NCBI GenBank assembly: GCA_937943665.1
Contig: CALEAR010000154.1
Span: forward strand, 1 to 19,267
DNA length: 19,267 bases
Source of the DNA: an uncultured Alcanivoracaceae bacterium
Lineage (GTDB): Bacteria > Pseudomonadota > Gammaproteobacteria > Pseudomonadales > Alcanivoracaceae
Reading direction: 5' to 3'
Under the pieces are notes generated by a model. It ran no database searches and was not told where the DNA came from. It saw only the letters and a program-made list of their open reading frames with translations. Both the position numbers and the translations under genes were made by a program. Numbering within the stretch: the first letter of the stretch is position 1; every line of letters begins with the position of its first letter. Positions 8,445 to 16,605 of the stretch are shown in pieces.

Positions 8445-8882
8445 ATGAAGGTACTGCTACAACGCGTATCCCACGCTAAGGTGGAGGTGGCGGGAAACAC
8501 AGTGGGGGCCATTGATGATGGCCTGCTCTTGCTGGTGGGTATCTGCCAAGGAGATGATGAAGCCACGGTGGAGCGGCTTGCCAAAAAAGTATTAGGGTAT
8601 CGTGTTTTTTCTGATGATAACGGCAAAATGAACCTTAATGTTCAGCAAGCCCAAGGTGGCTTGCTGATAGTTTCCCAGTTCACTTTATCGGCGGATACTC
8701 GCAAGGGACTCAGGCCGAGCTTTTCGAGCAGTGCACCTCCTGAGCGAGCTCAGCAACTCTTTGATTGTTTTGTATCATGCTGCAGGGCGCAGCATGACAA
8801 GGTGGCCACAGGGCAATTCGGTGCGGATATGCAAGTGCATCTGGTGAATGATGGGCCTGTGACTTTTTTACTAGAAGCCTAA
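8445..8882 (+). CDS. dtd: D-aminoacyl-tRNA deacylase
   Basis: 145-residue Dtd, which hydrolyses D-amino acids (and mischarged Gly on tRNA-Ala) from tRNAs as a translation proofreader. Both family signatures that build the cross-subunit active site are present: SQFTL at 77-81 (in SQFTLSADTRKG) and the Gly-cisPro motif GPVT at 137-140 (in NDGPVTF). The length is that of E. coli Dtd. The start codon lies 2 nt after the glnA stop with no evident Shine-Dalgarno, so its translation is probably coupled to glnA. It carries an ordinary N-terminus, MKVLLQRVSHAKVEV. It is the last gene before a change to envelope genes. Confidence 0.97.
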   Translation: MKVLLQRVSHAKVEVAGNTVGAIDDGLLLLVGICQGDDEATVERLAKKVLGYRVFSDDNGKMNLNVQQAQGGLLIVSQFTLSADTRKGLRPSFSSSAPPERAQQLFDCFVSCCRAQHDKVATGQFGADMQVHLVNDGPVTFLLEA

Positions 8883-8909
8883 TAACTTTAATTATTTTGC
8901 AAAATAGGG

Positions 8910-8961
8910 TTTACAAGTTCTCTGTTGCACTTTAATTTGAGTTTGGTGCCGTTATAAACGG
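8910..8961 (+). promoter_or_regulatory. Candidate promoter region and 13-bp dyad upstream of the DUF3015 gene
   Basis: A -35-like TTTACA (8910-8915) is followed by TTTAAT (8931-8936, 15-bp spacer) or TAATTT (8933-8938, 17-bp spacer). Further down, CCGTT-ATA-AACGG (8949-8961) is a perfect dyad that contains a -10-like TATAAA (8953-8958) with no good -35. The gene at 9012 is separated from dtd by 129 bp, so its own promoter is expected; which element is used cannot be told. Confidence 0.35.
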
Positions 8962-9011
8962 TGTTTCGCCAATGCTCCTTTTAGGGGTGTAGTCATAAAA
9001 AGGAAAATACA

Positions 9012-9494
9012 ATGAAAAAGATTCTTTTAGCTGGCGCTCTTTTGGGTGCATCTATGTCAGTTTCTGCCGCAGCCCCCGGTGGCCCAGGTTGTGGTTGGGG
9101 TAACATGTTGTTCGAGGGTAAAAGCGGTTTGCCTTCGCACTTGCTAGCTACCCTAGTGAACGGTACTTCCGGTAACGCTACTTTTGGTATGACCTCTGGT
9201 ACCAACGGTTGTGACACAAGCGGCACACTTACCTATAACGGTTCTAGCCTTCTTTCCATGAATGGTGTTCTTGAGGAAGTGGCCCACGATGTGGCAGTGG
9301 GTGAAGGCGAAGCTCTAACTGCTTTATCAGTTTCCTTAGGCGTGGAAGCAGAAGACAGAGCACACTTTAACTCCGTGTTGCACCAAAACTTTGAAGCAAT
9401 TTTCACCAGCGAAGAAATCACTGCACAAGAAGTACAGCAAAATATTAATGCCGTACTATCGCAGGATGATGTATTAGCAAAATACTCTGCCTAA
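9012..9494 (+). CDS. Secreted DUF3015 family protein
   Basis: 160-residue exported protein of unknown function. Residues 1-20 form a signal peptide (MKKILLAGALLGASMSVSA). The mature N-terminus has the DUF3015 pattern GCGWGNMLFEGKSGLPSHLLA, then a Thr/Gly/Asn-rich segment with NGCD, and an acidic helical C-terminal half (LEEVAHDVAVGEGEAL through the C-terminus). Two cysteines (in GCGW and NGCD) could form a disulfide. AAGGA about 7 nt upstream supports the start. It has a strong terminator directly behind it and stands before the DUF4105 gene. The high use of GGT, GGC and ACT-type codons and the strong terminator suggest it may be well expressed (inference). Confidence 0.85.
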   Translation: MKKILLAGALLGASMSVSAAAPGGPGCGWGNMLFEGKSGLPSHLLATLVNGTSGNATFGMTSGTNGCDTSGTLTYNGSSLLSMNGVLEEVAHDVAVGEGEALTALSVSLGVEAEDRAHFNSVLHQNFEAIFTSEEITAQEVQQNINAVLSQDDVLAKYSA

Positions 9495-9505
9495 TACGAT
9501 GAAGT

Positions 9506-9533
9506 AAGTGCCCCGTTTTAGGGGCACTTTTTT
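9506..9533 (+). terminator. Rho-independent terminator after the DUF3015 gene
   Basis: AAGTGCCCC (9506-9514) pairs perfectly with GGGGCACTT (9521-9529) around GTTTTA, and the T run spans 9528-9533. It is a textbook intrinsic terminator 11 nt after the stop codon. The next gene starts at 9552, so DUF4105 must be read by leak-through or from a promoter I could not identify. Confidence 0.9.
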
Positions 9534-9551
9534 AATATAAGCGAGATATTC

Positions 9552-11411
9552 ATGGCCCTCAGGCATTCTTTGCTAATAAGTTTGCTAGCATGGCTGGCAG
9601 TGGTTTTTCCTTCTTTCTCTCAAGCACAATCCCCCTCCGCGCCCCCTTTAGTTTTTCTTGCTAAACACGAACGTTGGCAGGCGCTGCTGCACTGGAACCA
9701 AGGCAGCACCTTACGCAACCGCAATAAAAGCTATGTGGCAGATGATGATTTTTTTCTTTCTCCTCACGGCAAAACAAATGCCTTAAAAGAGCTGGAGGCC
9801 ACGGTGGCGGCCTTAGAACCTGCAGAAAGCCCCATGCGTTGTCGATTCCCAGCGCGTTATCGTTTTTTAGCGGAACAGTTAGGCTGGCCAATGGCAGAGG
9901 CTTTTGACCACTGCGAAGAGTATCGAGCTTGGCGTGAACAGGTGCCGGATAACCAAGCGGTATTGGTATTTCCAGCGGCTTATTTAAATAGCCCCTCTAG
10001 CATGTTTGGCCATACTCTTTTACGTTTAGATGCCGCTGATGTGGAGCAGCAAGGCAGCTGGCTTTCTTGGGCGGTGAACTTTGGTGCCGTGGTGGATGAT
10101 GAAGCAAGCATGCTTTATATCTATCGGGGGCTGGCGGGTAGCTACCCAGGCTATTTTTCCACTGTGCCTTATCACACCAAAATCCAAGAGTATGCCCACT
10201 TAGAAAATAGGGATATGTGGGAATATCCGCTTAATTTAGATCACGAGGAAATGCAGTGGCTTATTGATCACTTGTGGGAATTACAGGATATTCGTTTTGA
10301 TTATTATTTTTTAGATGAGAATTGCTCGTTTAGATTGTTAGAGCTAATGGAAGTGGCGCGGCCTAACAGCGGCTTATTAACACAGTTTCGTTTTACCGAA
10401 ATTCCAGTGGACACAGTACGCACCCTGATAGAAGCGGATTTTGTGACCACGGAACATTATCGTCCTTCTAAAGCCGTGGAACTAAAAACACTCAGTGATT
10501 CACTTACTGTGGAACAACGTCGCTTAGCTAAGCGGCTCGCCAAAACGCCAAAGTATGAGGGAGAAGACTTTACCCAATTAACGCCCTCAGAACAGCGCCG
10601 CACACTAAAAGCTGCCTATGAGTTATTGCGCTACTCCCAGCGCAAAAAAGAGAGAGACGCAGAGGCCGCTCGTAAAAGCATTCAGTTATTACGGCGTTTA
10701 AGTGCCTATGAGAAAGAGGTGAATATCAAGCCTTGGCGGCCTGAACCTCCAGAAAGCGGACATGGTACTAAAATGTTTGCTGTATCAGGAGGTGCCCACG
10801 AGGGGCGAGGTTACGGGCAGCTTGAATATCGTTGGACGTACCATGATTGGTTTGATCCACCACGCGGGTTTCTTCAAGGAGCACAAATTGAAGCGTTTCG
10901 CACCAAGCTGCGCTATAACAGGGAGAACCAACTAAAGCTTGAAGAACTTGGCATTGTGGATATACGTTCATTGGCCACCCGTGATGCATTTTTAAAGCCC
11001 ATTTCTTGGTATGTGCGTGGTGGTTTGGAACGCACCGCTGTGGAGGGCGATTATGCCACTGCCACTTATTTGGAGGCGGGCCCAGGGCTTTCTTGGGAAT
11101 GGCGTGGCTTACGCCCGTATACCTTTGCCACCGCAAGGGTGGAGCATCATTCACGTCATCAGCAGTTTATTGAACCCGGGGCTGGGGTTACCTTAGGTGC
11201 CCTGTGGTACGCACCTAAGGATTGGGTGCTTGGAGCTAGTGTGGAAAGCCTCTACTTCGCCCGTGAAAGCTTACGTCATCAAGCGGCTTTTACGCTGAAT
11301 GTGCCCATCGCCACACAGCAAGCGCTACGATTTGAGGCTAAACATCAAACCTGGCGAAAGGGCCACGGGGATACAGAGGTGGGTATGTCATGGCGTTATT
11401 ATTTTCATTAA
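9552..11411 (+). CDS. DUF4105 envelope protein with C-terminal beta-rich domain
   Basis: 619 residues with a signal peptide (1-26, ending SFSQAQS). The central DUF4105 domain (about 130-290) shows SMFGHTLLRLD (H154) and DENCSFRLLELME (C258), the conserved His and Cys expected for a cysteine-based active site. A highly charged helical stretch (about 305-390) follows. From about 405 to the end the sequence is rich in alternating hydrophobic/aromatic strands and ends GMSWRYYFH, resembling an outer-membrane beta-barrel-like domain (inference). A Bacteroides DUF4105 member has been reported, to my recollection, as the lipoprotein N-acyltransferase Lnb; whether that applies here is unknown, since gammaproteobacteria normally use Lnt. 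It overlaps the downstream hydrolase by 22 bp. Confidence 0.82.
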   Translation: MALRHSLLISLLAWLAVVFPSFSQAQSPSAPPLVFLAKHERWQALLHWNQGSTLRNRNKSYVADDDFFLSPHGKTNALKELEATVAALEPAESPMRCRFPARYRFLAEQLGWPMAEAFDHCEEYRAWREQVPDNQAVLVFPAAYLNSPSSMFGHTLLRLDAADVEQQGSWLSWAVNFGAVVDDEASMLYIYRGLAGSYPGYFSTVPYHTKIQEYAHLENRDMWEYPLNLDHEEMQWLIDHLWELQDIRFDYYFLDENCSFRLLELMEVARPNSGLLTQFRFTEIPVDTVRTLIEADFVTTEHYRPSKAVELKTLSDSLTVEQRRLAKRLAKTPKYEGEDFTQLTPSEQRRTLKAAYELLRYSQRKKERDAEAARKSIQLLRRLSAYEKEVNIKPWRPEPPESGHGTKMFAVSGGAHEGRGYGQLEYRWTYHDWFDPPRGFLQGAQIEAFRTKLRYNRENQLKLEELGIVDIRSLATRDAFLKPISWYVRGGLERTAVEGDYATATYLEAGPGLSWEWRGLRPYTFATARVEHHSRHQQFIEPGAGVTLGALWYAPKDWVLGASVESLYFARESLRHQAAFTLNVPIATQQALRFEAKHQTWRKGHGDTEVGMSWRYYFH

Positions 11412-12256
11412 GACGGCAGGCGCTCAGTGGCGCTTTATTACTGATTACTGTGCTATTAGCAGGGTGCAGTAGTATTTATTTTTTACCCATGACCCCTTGG
11501 GTGCAAAACCCAGAAAGGCAAGAGCTTGCCTATGAGGATGTGATTTTGATTCACCCTGATGGCTTACGTATTCATGGATGGTGGGTTCCTGCCGTGCTAG
11601 ATACCAAGGAACAAGCCAAAGGCACTGTGTTTTTTTTACATGGTAATGCTCAAAATATAAGCACCCACTTAATGGCGGTAACTTGGCTACCACCGCAGGG
11701 TTATAACCTTTTTTTATTGGATTATCGGGGCTTTGGCCTTTCAGAGGGCAAGGCAAAGCTGCCAGGGGTGTTTGAGGATATTCAGCTCGGCTTAGATTGG
11801 CTCACAAGGGCTGAACGGGCGCAGGGCCCCCTTATTGTTTATGGCCAAAGTATTGGTGCAGCCACCAGTGCCCATGTGCTTGCACAAGCAAAAAACCAAG
11901 ATAAATTCCAATGCGCCGTATTAGAAGCAGGTTTTACCCGTTATCGGGATGCGGCGTCACACATTATGGGGCAAAGTTGGGTGAGGGTATTAAAGCCAAT
12001 AGTGCTGCCCATGTTGGCTAACCAATGGGCTCCCCTTGATGCTGTGGCTGATATTCAGCCCCCAGTGCTCATTGTGCATAGTGAAAACGATGAGATTATT
12101 CCCTATGAGCAGGGGCTAGCCTTATATGAAGCGGCACAAGCCCCTAAGGCCTTATTAACACTAGATGGGCCTCATATAGGCGGCAACTTCTCAGAGGTGA
12201 AGCAACAGGGGTTGTTGCAATTTTTCCAGCAACAGTGCCATGAGGGACTGAGGTAA
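11390..12256 (+). CDS. Lipoprotein alpha/beta hydrolase
   Basis: 288-residue serine hydrolase of the alpha/beta fold (BEM46-like). The N-terminus is a lipoprotein signal with lipobox LLAGC, lipidated cysteine C26. The oxyanion segment FLHGNAQ (82-88), the nucleophile elbow GQSIG (S154), D234 in HSENDEIIP and H262 in DGPHIGG give a complete catalytic triad. The first ATG (11390) is needed for the signal peptide and overlaps the DUF4105 gene by 22 bp, so the two are translationally coupled. The substrate is unknown: an esterase, thioesterase or acyl hydrolase acting at the envelope is plausible. After C26 the +2 residue is Ser, so outer-membrane sorting is likely (E. coli rule). Confidence 0.88.
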   Translation: MALLFSLRRQALSGALLLITVLLAGCSSIYFLPMTPWVQNPERQELAYEDVILIHPDGLRIHGWWVPAVLDTKEQAKGTVFFLHGNAQNISTHLMAVTWLPPQGYNLFLLDYRGFGLSEGKAKLPGVFEDIQLGLDWLTRAERAQGPLIVYGQSIGAATSAHVLAQAKNQDKFQCAVLEAGFTRYRDAASHIMGQSWVRVLKPIVLPMLANQWAPLDAVADIQPPVLIVHSENDEIIPYEQGLALYEAAQAPKALLTLDGPHIGGNFSEVKQQGLLQFFQQQCHEGLR

Positions 12257-12257
12257 A

Positions 12258-12293
12258 GGGCGTTAAAAATGAGAACCCGTACCCATAACGCCC
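12258..12293 (+). other. 8-bp inverted repeat just after the hydrolase gene
   Basis: GGGCGTTA (12258-12265) and TAACGCCC (12286-12293) pair perfectly around a 20-nt loop, immediately after the stop codon. No T run follows directly; TATTTTT lies a few bases later (12304-12310). Possible weak terminator or 3'-end structure. Confidence 0.4.
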
Positions 12294-12294
12294 A

Positions 12295-12323
12295 TTGAAT
12301 ACGTATTTTTCCTTAAGTATATT
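12295..12323 (+). promoter_or_regulatory. Sigma-70-type promoter for the small TRL-like lipoprotein gene
   Basis: TTGAAT (12295-12300) and TATATT (12318-12323) are separated by exactly 17 bp, matching 4/6 and 5/6 of the consensus. The leader runs about 50 nt to an AAGGA Shine-Dalgarno and the ATG at 12381. The region is markedly AT-rich, as expected for a promoter. Confidence 0.5.
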
Positions 12324-12380
12324 TTATAAAGTTATAGTAGGAGCTATGACCTATTCTTCTCTTTATAAGGAAAATAACTA

Positions 12381-12695
12381 ATGAAAAAATTAATGGCGCT
12401 TGCTGTGGCCACCGGTGCGTTAGCATTATCAGGGTGTGCCTCGGTTCCTTATCAGCCTGGTTTGCTATATACCCAACAAATGGCACCCGTCGCTGCCACC
12501 AACAGTGATGTGGCGTGTGAAAGAACTGGTACCGCAGAGAGTGTGAACATTCTGGGGCTTGTAGGGCGCGGTGATGCTAGCATCGATCAGGCCAAGAAGA
12601 ATGGGGGTATCACAGTGGTATCTAGCGTAGATTACCAACATAAGGTTATCCTTGGCGTGTATAGCAAAACCACCACTATTGTGTGCGGCCAGTAA
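12381..12695 (+). CDS. Small TRL-like lipoprotein
   Basis: 104-residue lipoprotein with signal MKKLMALAVATGALA and lipobox ALSGC (C19). The mature part matches the TRL-like family (PF13146): VPYQPGLLYTQQMAPVAATN, then NILGLVGRGDASIDQAKKNG and a C-terminal KVILGVYSKTTTIVCGQ. The conserved 'GDASI..A.KNGGI..V..VD' core is typical of this family. Function is unknown; the family occurs widely in proteobacteria and bacteroidetes as single small lipoproteins. It has its own promoter upstream and a terminator downstream, so it looks monocistronic. Confidence 0.85.
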   Translation: MKKLMALAVATGALALSGCASVPYQPGLLYTQQMAPVAATNSDVACERTGTAESVNILGLVGRGDASIDQAKKNGGITVVSSVDYQHKVILGVYSKTTTIVCGQ

Positions 12696-12715
12696 GGCTT
12701 TTGATAGGTATTAAC

Positions 12716-12747
12716 GCCCTGAAAGCATTGTGTTTTTGGGGCTTTTT
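12716..12747 (+). terminator. Terminator at the TRL-like / tatC convergent junction
   Basis: GCCCTGAAA (12716-12724) pairs with TTTTGGGGC (12734-12742) with two G-U wobbles, followed by five T (12743-12747). It lies just past the plus-strand gene and overlaps the tatC stop codon on the other strand, consistent with ending the rightward transcripts. Wobbles make it only moderately strong. Confidence 0.5.
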
Positions 12748-13492
12748 AGTGGCTTTTTGTTGTCGTTGAAGCCGAGCTTTTATGCAGGTTAGCCACAAGT
12801 AAACCGATTTCAAAGAGCGCCCACATGGGCAAGGCTAACAAGGTTTGTGAAAACACATCCGGCGGTGTGAGTAACATGCCCACCACAAAGCAACCTAAAA
12901 TAATATAGGGGCGCTTTTCTCTTAACGAAGCCACCGAGGTGGCCCCACTCCACACCAGTAGCACAATAGCAATGGGCAGCTCAAAGGCCACACCAAACGC
13001 CAAAAAGAGCTTCATTACAAAGTTAAGGTAGCTACTGATATCCGTGGCCACTGCCACGCCTTCGGGGGCGATGGAAGTGAAAAACACAAAAATCAGAGGG
13101 AAAACCACAAAATAAGCAAAGGCGCAGCCTAAATAAAACAGCACCACACTACTGCTGAACAGGGGCAGGGCAATGCGTTTTTCATTGCGATAAAGCCCTG
13201 GCGCAATAAAGGCCCAAATTTGATGCAAAATATAAGGTGCTGCTAGGAATATACTCACATATAGGGTGAGTTTAAAAGGCACCAAAAATGGAGCGGCCAC
13301 ATCGGTGGCGATCATGGATGTGCCCTCGGGTAATGCGGTAACCAAAGGTTTGGCCACAAAGGCATAAATATCTTTAGAAAAATACAGCAGTGCTAAAAAT
13401 ATCACCGCAATGGCACCTAACATGCGCAGTAAGCGAGTGCGCAACTCCATGAGGTGGCTAATGAGAGGTTGAGCGTTAGGATTGTGCGTCAT
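12746..13492 (-). CDS. tatC: Twin-arginine translocase subunit TatC
   Basis: Six-helix inner-membrane core of the Tat translocon; binds the twin-arginine signal peptides of folded substrates. 248 residues from the ATG at 13492, giving [20 protein letters not shown], which aligns with the conserved LITHLIELRKRL start; a longer reading (to 13558) has a non-family extension inside tatB. Further conserved pieces are [29 protein letters not shown] and [20 protein letters not shown]. It overlaps tatB by 17 bp and shows no clear Shine-Dalgarno, so translation is coupled. It is the last gene of hisE-tatABC. Confidence 0.96.
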   Translation of the reverse strand: MTHNPNAQPLISHLMELRTRLLRMLGAIAVIFLALLYFSKDIYAFVAKPLVTALPEGTSMIATDVAAPFLVPFKLTLYVSIFLAAPYILHQIWAFIAPGLYRNEKRIALPLFSSSVVLFYLGCAFAYFVVFPLIFVFFTSIAPEGVAVATDISSYLNFVMKLFLAFGVAFELPIAIVLLVWSGATSVASLREKRPYIILGCFVVGMLLTPPDVFSQTLLALPMWALFEIGLLVANLHKSSASTTTKSH

Positions 13493-13772
13493 CGTTGGTT
13501 TTTGTAGTGGAGGCTTGGGCATCCTTGGGTAACGGCGTAGGGCTAACATTTTGTTCAATGCCTAGCTTTTCCATTTCTTCCTTGTGCCGTTCCATAATTT
13601 CAAGGTTATGGGCTTCGCGCTCAAGCTCGTATTTTAGTTGTGATACGGTGGCTTTGGCACGGCCCGTCCAATAGCCTAAAGTGCGCACTAATTTGGGTAG
13701 TTTCTCGGGCCCAAACACTACCAGTGCCACAATAAAAATTAATACGAGTTCCGCAAAGCCAATATCAAACAT
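13476..13772 (-). CDS. tatB: Sec-independent translocase subunit TatB
   Basis: 98-residue single-pass inner-membrane protein. The N-terminal helix [20 protein letters not shown] carries the TatB-specific glutamate (E8) and is followed by the [14 protein letters not shown] hinge, an amphipathic helix and a charged helical tail ending in a Thr/Asp-rich stretch. TatB partners TatC in the signal-peptide receptor. It starts 3 nt after the tatA stop; AAGG lies within the end of tatA. The short GGCCTAGGCC palindrome (13773-13782) spans the tatA/tatB junction and is probably chance. Confidence 0.95.
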   Translation of the reverse strand: MFDIGFAELVLIFIVALVVFGPEKLPKLVRTLGYWTGRAKATVSQLKYELEREAHNLEIMERHKEEMEKLGIEQNVSPTPLPKDAQASTTKTNDDAQS

Positions 13773-13775
13773 GGC

Positions 13776-13994
13776 CTAGGCCTTATCCTCTTCCTTCTGC
13801 TCGGTAGATGGTGTGGAGGTGACATCACGTTCGAGTTTTTGCACCTCTTCTTCTCCTTCGCGCATGGCGCTTCGGAAATCCTTCACGGCTTCGCCAAGGT
13901 CTTTCCCTGTGTTGCGGAGCTTTTTGGTGCCAAAAATAGCCACCACAATAACGAGAATAATCAGTAGTTGCCAAACGCTAATGCCAGCTAACAT
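13776..13994 (-). CDS. tatA: Sec-independent translocase subunit TatA
   Basis: 72-residue pore-forming Tat subunit. One N-terminal TM helix ([20 protein letters not shown]), the [10 protein letters not shown] hinge, an amphipathic helix ([14 protein letters not shown]) and a charged, acidic C-terminus. The start at 13994 is set by an excellent AAGGAGG a few nt upstream; an upstream in-frame ATG at 14054 lies inside hisE and would add a non-family extension. It is 10 nt downstream of hisE and 3 nt upstream of tatB. Confidence 0.95.
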   Translation of the reverse strand: MLAGISVWQLLIILVIVVAIFGTKKLRNTGKDLGEAVKDFRSAMREGEEEVQKLERDVTSTPSTEQKEEDKA

Positions 13995-14004
13995 GGATGC
14001 CTCC

Positions 14005-14340
14005 TTAAGATTGTTGTTGGCGAGCGGCTTTCTCTGCCAACCCAGATAACCCAAAACGCCGTTCTAGTTCTGCAAGCACAAGCTTAACATCGCCGCCTAA
14101 GTGGGTAAGCATAACTAATGAATGAAACCACAAATCTGCTGTTTCATAAACCACTTCATCAAGCTGTTGGCTTTGTTCTGCATCTTTGGCAGCGAGAATG
14201 GTTTCGGTGGCTTCTTCGCCCACTTTTTCTAAAATCTTATTTAAGCCTTTGCTGTATAGCTGGCTCACATAGGAATTGCTTGCCTCTGCTTGCTGGCGTT
14301 GAATAAGTACTTTTTGTAATTCATTAAGAACTTGGCTCAT
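14005..14340 (-). CDS. hisE: Phosphoribosyl-ATP pyrophosphatase HisE
   Basis: Second step of histidine synthesis: removes pyrophosphate from phosphoribosyl-ATP. 111 residues of all-alpha MazG-like fold. The metal-binding motif EKVGEEATE (38-46) and the downstream ETADL (66-70) supply the acidic residues. The start at 14340 is preceded by AAGGAG; a longer in-frame reading would run to 14418 in ubiB and lacks support. HisI, which in many relatives is fused to or next to HisE, is absent here. It is the first gene of the hisE-tatABC group, 43 bp after ubiB. Confidence 0.94.
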   Translation of the reverse strand: MSQVLNELQKVLIQRQQAEASNSYVSQLYSKGLNKILEKVGEEATETILAAKDAEQSQQLDEVVYETADLWFHSLVMLTHLGGDVKLVLAELERRFGLSGLAEKAARQQQS

Positions 14341-14361
14341 AAAGGGCTCCTTTGTGGGGCT

Positions 14362-14370
14362 AGTATAGCA
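14362..14370 (-). promoter_or_regulatory. Extended -10 promoter candidate before hisE-tatABC
   Basis: On the minus strand TGC-TATACT (14370-14362) is an extended -10 element (TATACT matches 5/6), 22 nt upstream of the hisE start and just downstream of the ubiB stop. The -35 position (CCTGTA) is poor. It resembles the TGC-TATGAT before the ubi operon. Confidence 0.4.
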
Positions 14371-14383
14371 GCTTTCAAGGATG

Positions 14384-15988
14384 TTACAGGGCGCGCCAAA
14401 GTAGTAAGGCACTAGCAAAGACTCCTGCTAAGCTCGCTGGAGCCTGCCATTGTGTTATGGCGGTGAAAAATAATCCCACGGCCACAATGCCTAATAATAA
14501 CTGTTTGCGATGTTGTTGCTGCATGGCTGCAAGGCGCTGCTCAAACTGTTGTTGCTGATACGGCTGATGCTGCAAGGTTTCTAAGGCATCATTTAGCTTG
14601 TCCGGCATTTCAGGCAGTTGAGCAAGCCACTCTGGGGCCCTTTGCTGGAGCTTTTTTAAGGTGGCAGCGGGGCCAAAAATTTCTAGCATGCGCTCTTCTA
14701 GTAAGGGTCGGCCAATGCTCCAAATATCGAGTTTAGGATAAATACTGCGGCCAAGTCCCTCAATGTGCACTAGGGTTTTAAGTAGCAAAATATATTGTAA
14801 GGGAGCCTGAATATGAAAGCGCCGGGCCGTATCAAAAATTTGCACCACTAAGGGGGCGAATTCTAATTCATCCAAGGGTTGTGAAAGGATGGGCTGCAGC
14901 ATGCGACGTATGGCCCGTTCAAACTTTACCGCATCAATGGGCGCCGTGCTCCATCCAGCACGGATCACAGTGTTGGTGAGGTCTTCAAAATCCTCGCGCA
15001 TAACGGCTAACACTAGCTTGCCTAACAGCATTAAATCCCGCTGGCTTAGGCGGCCGGCAATGGCGCAATCAATGGCCATGTATTGTGGTGCCTGAGCGCT
15101 TTCTGGGTTCACAAAAATGTTGCCAGGATGCATATCCGCATGGAAGAGGTTATGGGTGAACACCTGCTTGAAAAAAATCTGTACACCGCGTTCGGCCAGG
15201 ATTTTAGGATCAATATTGGCGGCTTTAATCGCCTCAATATCGTTCACCGGAATGCCGCGAATGCGATCAATCACTAACATGCGCTCGGTGCTGTATTCCT
15301 GATGTATTTTAGGAATATATAACAGGGGGCTGAATAAAAAGTGGCGACGCATTTGCTCGCTGTTGTCGGCTTCCTGCAGAAAGTCGAGTTCGCCCTCAAT
15401 AATGTCTTGGTAATCTGCCACAGCACGGGTGGGGCGAAAGTATTTAGCATCGCGCCACAGGCGTTCTAACCAACGAGCGCCGGTATGCATAAGATGGAGA
15501 TCTCGCGCCACAATGGGGCCTAGGCCAGGGCGGCGAATTTTAACCACCACTTCAGTGCCATCGTTTAATTCGGCACTGTGCACTTGGGCAATGGAAGCAC
15601 TAGCAAGAGGAGTGGCATCGAAACGTTTGAATACCTTGCCAATGGGTTGGCCGAGCTCCTGTTCGATTCTGGCCATGGCCTTTTGGCTGGCAAAGGGAGC
15701 CACCTGATCTTGAAGTTGAGCGAGGACTTCTGTCCACTCCGCAGGCAACATATCACGACGGGTGGCAAGCAGCTGGCCAAACTTGATAAAAATAGGGCCC
15801 AATGCTGTGAGTGCTAAACGTAGGCGTTCGCCGCCGTTGGGCTCTCGGGGGCCAAACCAAGCAGAGGGGATGCACCATTGGAAAATCACTAATGCCATGC
15901 GCCCGCGGTGTTTTGGTAACAAGGAGAACACGCGGTAATAACACAACACGTGCAACACATAGAGGGCGCGCGCAAGGGGGAATCTCAT
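14384..15988 (-). CDS. ubiB: Ubiquinone biosynthesis atypical kinase/ATPase UbiB
   Basis: 534-residue ADCK/COQ8-family protein needed for ubiquinone synthesis. The family's KxGQ motif is KFGQ (69-72) and the Ala-rich nucleotide loop is [11 protein letters not shown] (127-137), followed by the kinase lysine K150 and HADMHPGN (283-290) and IDCAIAGRL motifs. The C-terminus has two hydrophobic segments (about 493-530) that anchor it to the inner membrane. The ATG at 15988 overlaps the ubiJ stop by 4 nt (ATGA), and AAAGGAG lies upstream. It is the third gene of the ubiE-ubiJ-ubiB series. Its activity as an ATPase in the Ubi complex is known from homologues. Confidence 0.97.
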   Translation of the reverse strand: MRFPLARALYVLHVLCYYRVFSLLPKHRGRMALVIFQWCIPSAWFGPREPNGGERLRLALTALGPIFIKFGQLLATRRDMLPAEWTEVLAQLQDQVAPFASQKAMARIEQELGQPIGKVFKRFDATPLASASIAQVHSAELNDGTEVVVKIRRPGLGPIVARDLHLMHTGARWLERLWRDAKYFRPTRAVADYQDIIEGELDFLQEADNSEQMRRHFLFSPLLYIPKIHQEYSTERMLVIDRIRGIPVNDIEAIKAANIDPKILAERGVQIFFKQVFTHNLFHADMHPGNIFVNPESAQAPQYMAIDCAIAGRLSQRDLMLLGKLVLAVMREDFEDLTNTVIRAGWSTAPIDAVKFERAIRRMLQPILSQPLDELEFAPLVVQIFDTARRFHIQAPLQYILLLKTLVHIEGLGRSIYPKLDIWSIGRPLLEERMLEIFGPAATLKKLQQRAPEWLAQLPEMPDKLNDALETLQHQPYQQQQFEQRLAAMQQQHRKQLLLGIVAVGLFFTAITQWQAPASLAGVFASALLLWRAL

Positions 15989-16605
15989 GAGTTCTGCTCC
16001 TTTAGCTTAGCCACGCGAGCTGCCAAACGTTCTGTGGCCATTTCTAGCTCTTCCACATCACAGGCAAACCCTTGTAAAGCGCGTTTAGAAGGCAATAGTT
16101 GGCTTTCATGACGTAGATAATCACTGCCTTGGTGGAGTAAACGTTCACCTGCTTGGCGCACCCACTGGAATAGTTTTTGCCCTGTGTGCTGCACTTGCTG
16201 GGCCATTTCGTTGCCTAAGAGTGGGGCTAACATGCCGCCCCAATCAATGTCTAAGGTGGTGGCGAGCTGGCTGAGCTCTTGCAGTAGGGCTTGATCCCCT
16301 TTAATAGAGAGCGGGCCACCGATGAGCTGCTCCGCTTTTTGCCATCCTAGCAATTGTGCTGCCATGTCTAAGGGGGAGCCACTAATGGAAACATCGGCCT
16401 GGGCATCGCTGCTGTGATAAAGCTCCACTCCATCTTCCACAATAAGGATAAACAACTCTCGCGCTGGAAAGTTAAAGCGGCAATGAAGCAAGCGGCCGCT
16501 ATGCTCACTGAGGCGTTGTAATGTGGCCGGATCATGACGCAAGGCGGTATTAATGCTTCTTTCTAAGGTGGCTAAGAAGCTCGCTTCAAGAATGTTGGGC
16601 TTCAT
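15985..16605 (-). CDS. ubiJ: Ubiquinone biosynthesis accessory factor UbiJ (SCP2 domain)
   Basis: 206-residue accessory factor that helps assemble the soluble ubiquinone-biosynthesis complex and binds its lipid intermediates. The N-terminal half (about 15-115) matches the SCP2 sterol-carrier fold (for example [19 protein letters not shown]). The C-terminal half is charged and helical, ending in a coiled-coil-like [20 protein letters not shown]. It starts with an ATGA overlap at 16602-16605 with ubiE and ends in the ATGA overlap with ubiB, which suits stoichiometric expression. The Shine-Dalgarno (AGGGGG) is poor. Called from position and domain type as well as sequence. Confidence 0.93.
   Translation of the reverse strand: MKPNILEASFLATLERSINTALRHDPATLQRLSEHSGRLLHCRFNFPARELFILIVEDGVELYHSSDAQADVSISGSPLDMAAQLLGWQKAEQLIGGPLSIKGDQALLQELSQLATTLDIDWGGMLAPLLGNEMAQQVQHTGQKLFQWVRQAGERLLHQGSDYLRHESQLLPSKRALQGFACDVEELEMATERLAARVAKLKEQNS

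Noticed and set aside
8924..8950. TGCAC...GGTGCC resembling a split NtrC site
   Set aside because: The arms are not true inverted repeats of one another and the spacing is too long.
13493..13558. Longer start for tatC
   Set aside because: The extra residues lie in tatB's frame overlap and do not match TatC; the conserved N-terminus begins at 13492.
13773..13782. GGCCTAGGCC palindrome between tatA and tatB
   Set aside because: Ten-base palindromes of this size occur by chance; it partly encodes the tatA stop and the start region of tatB.
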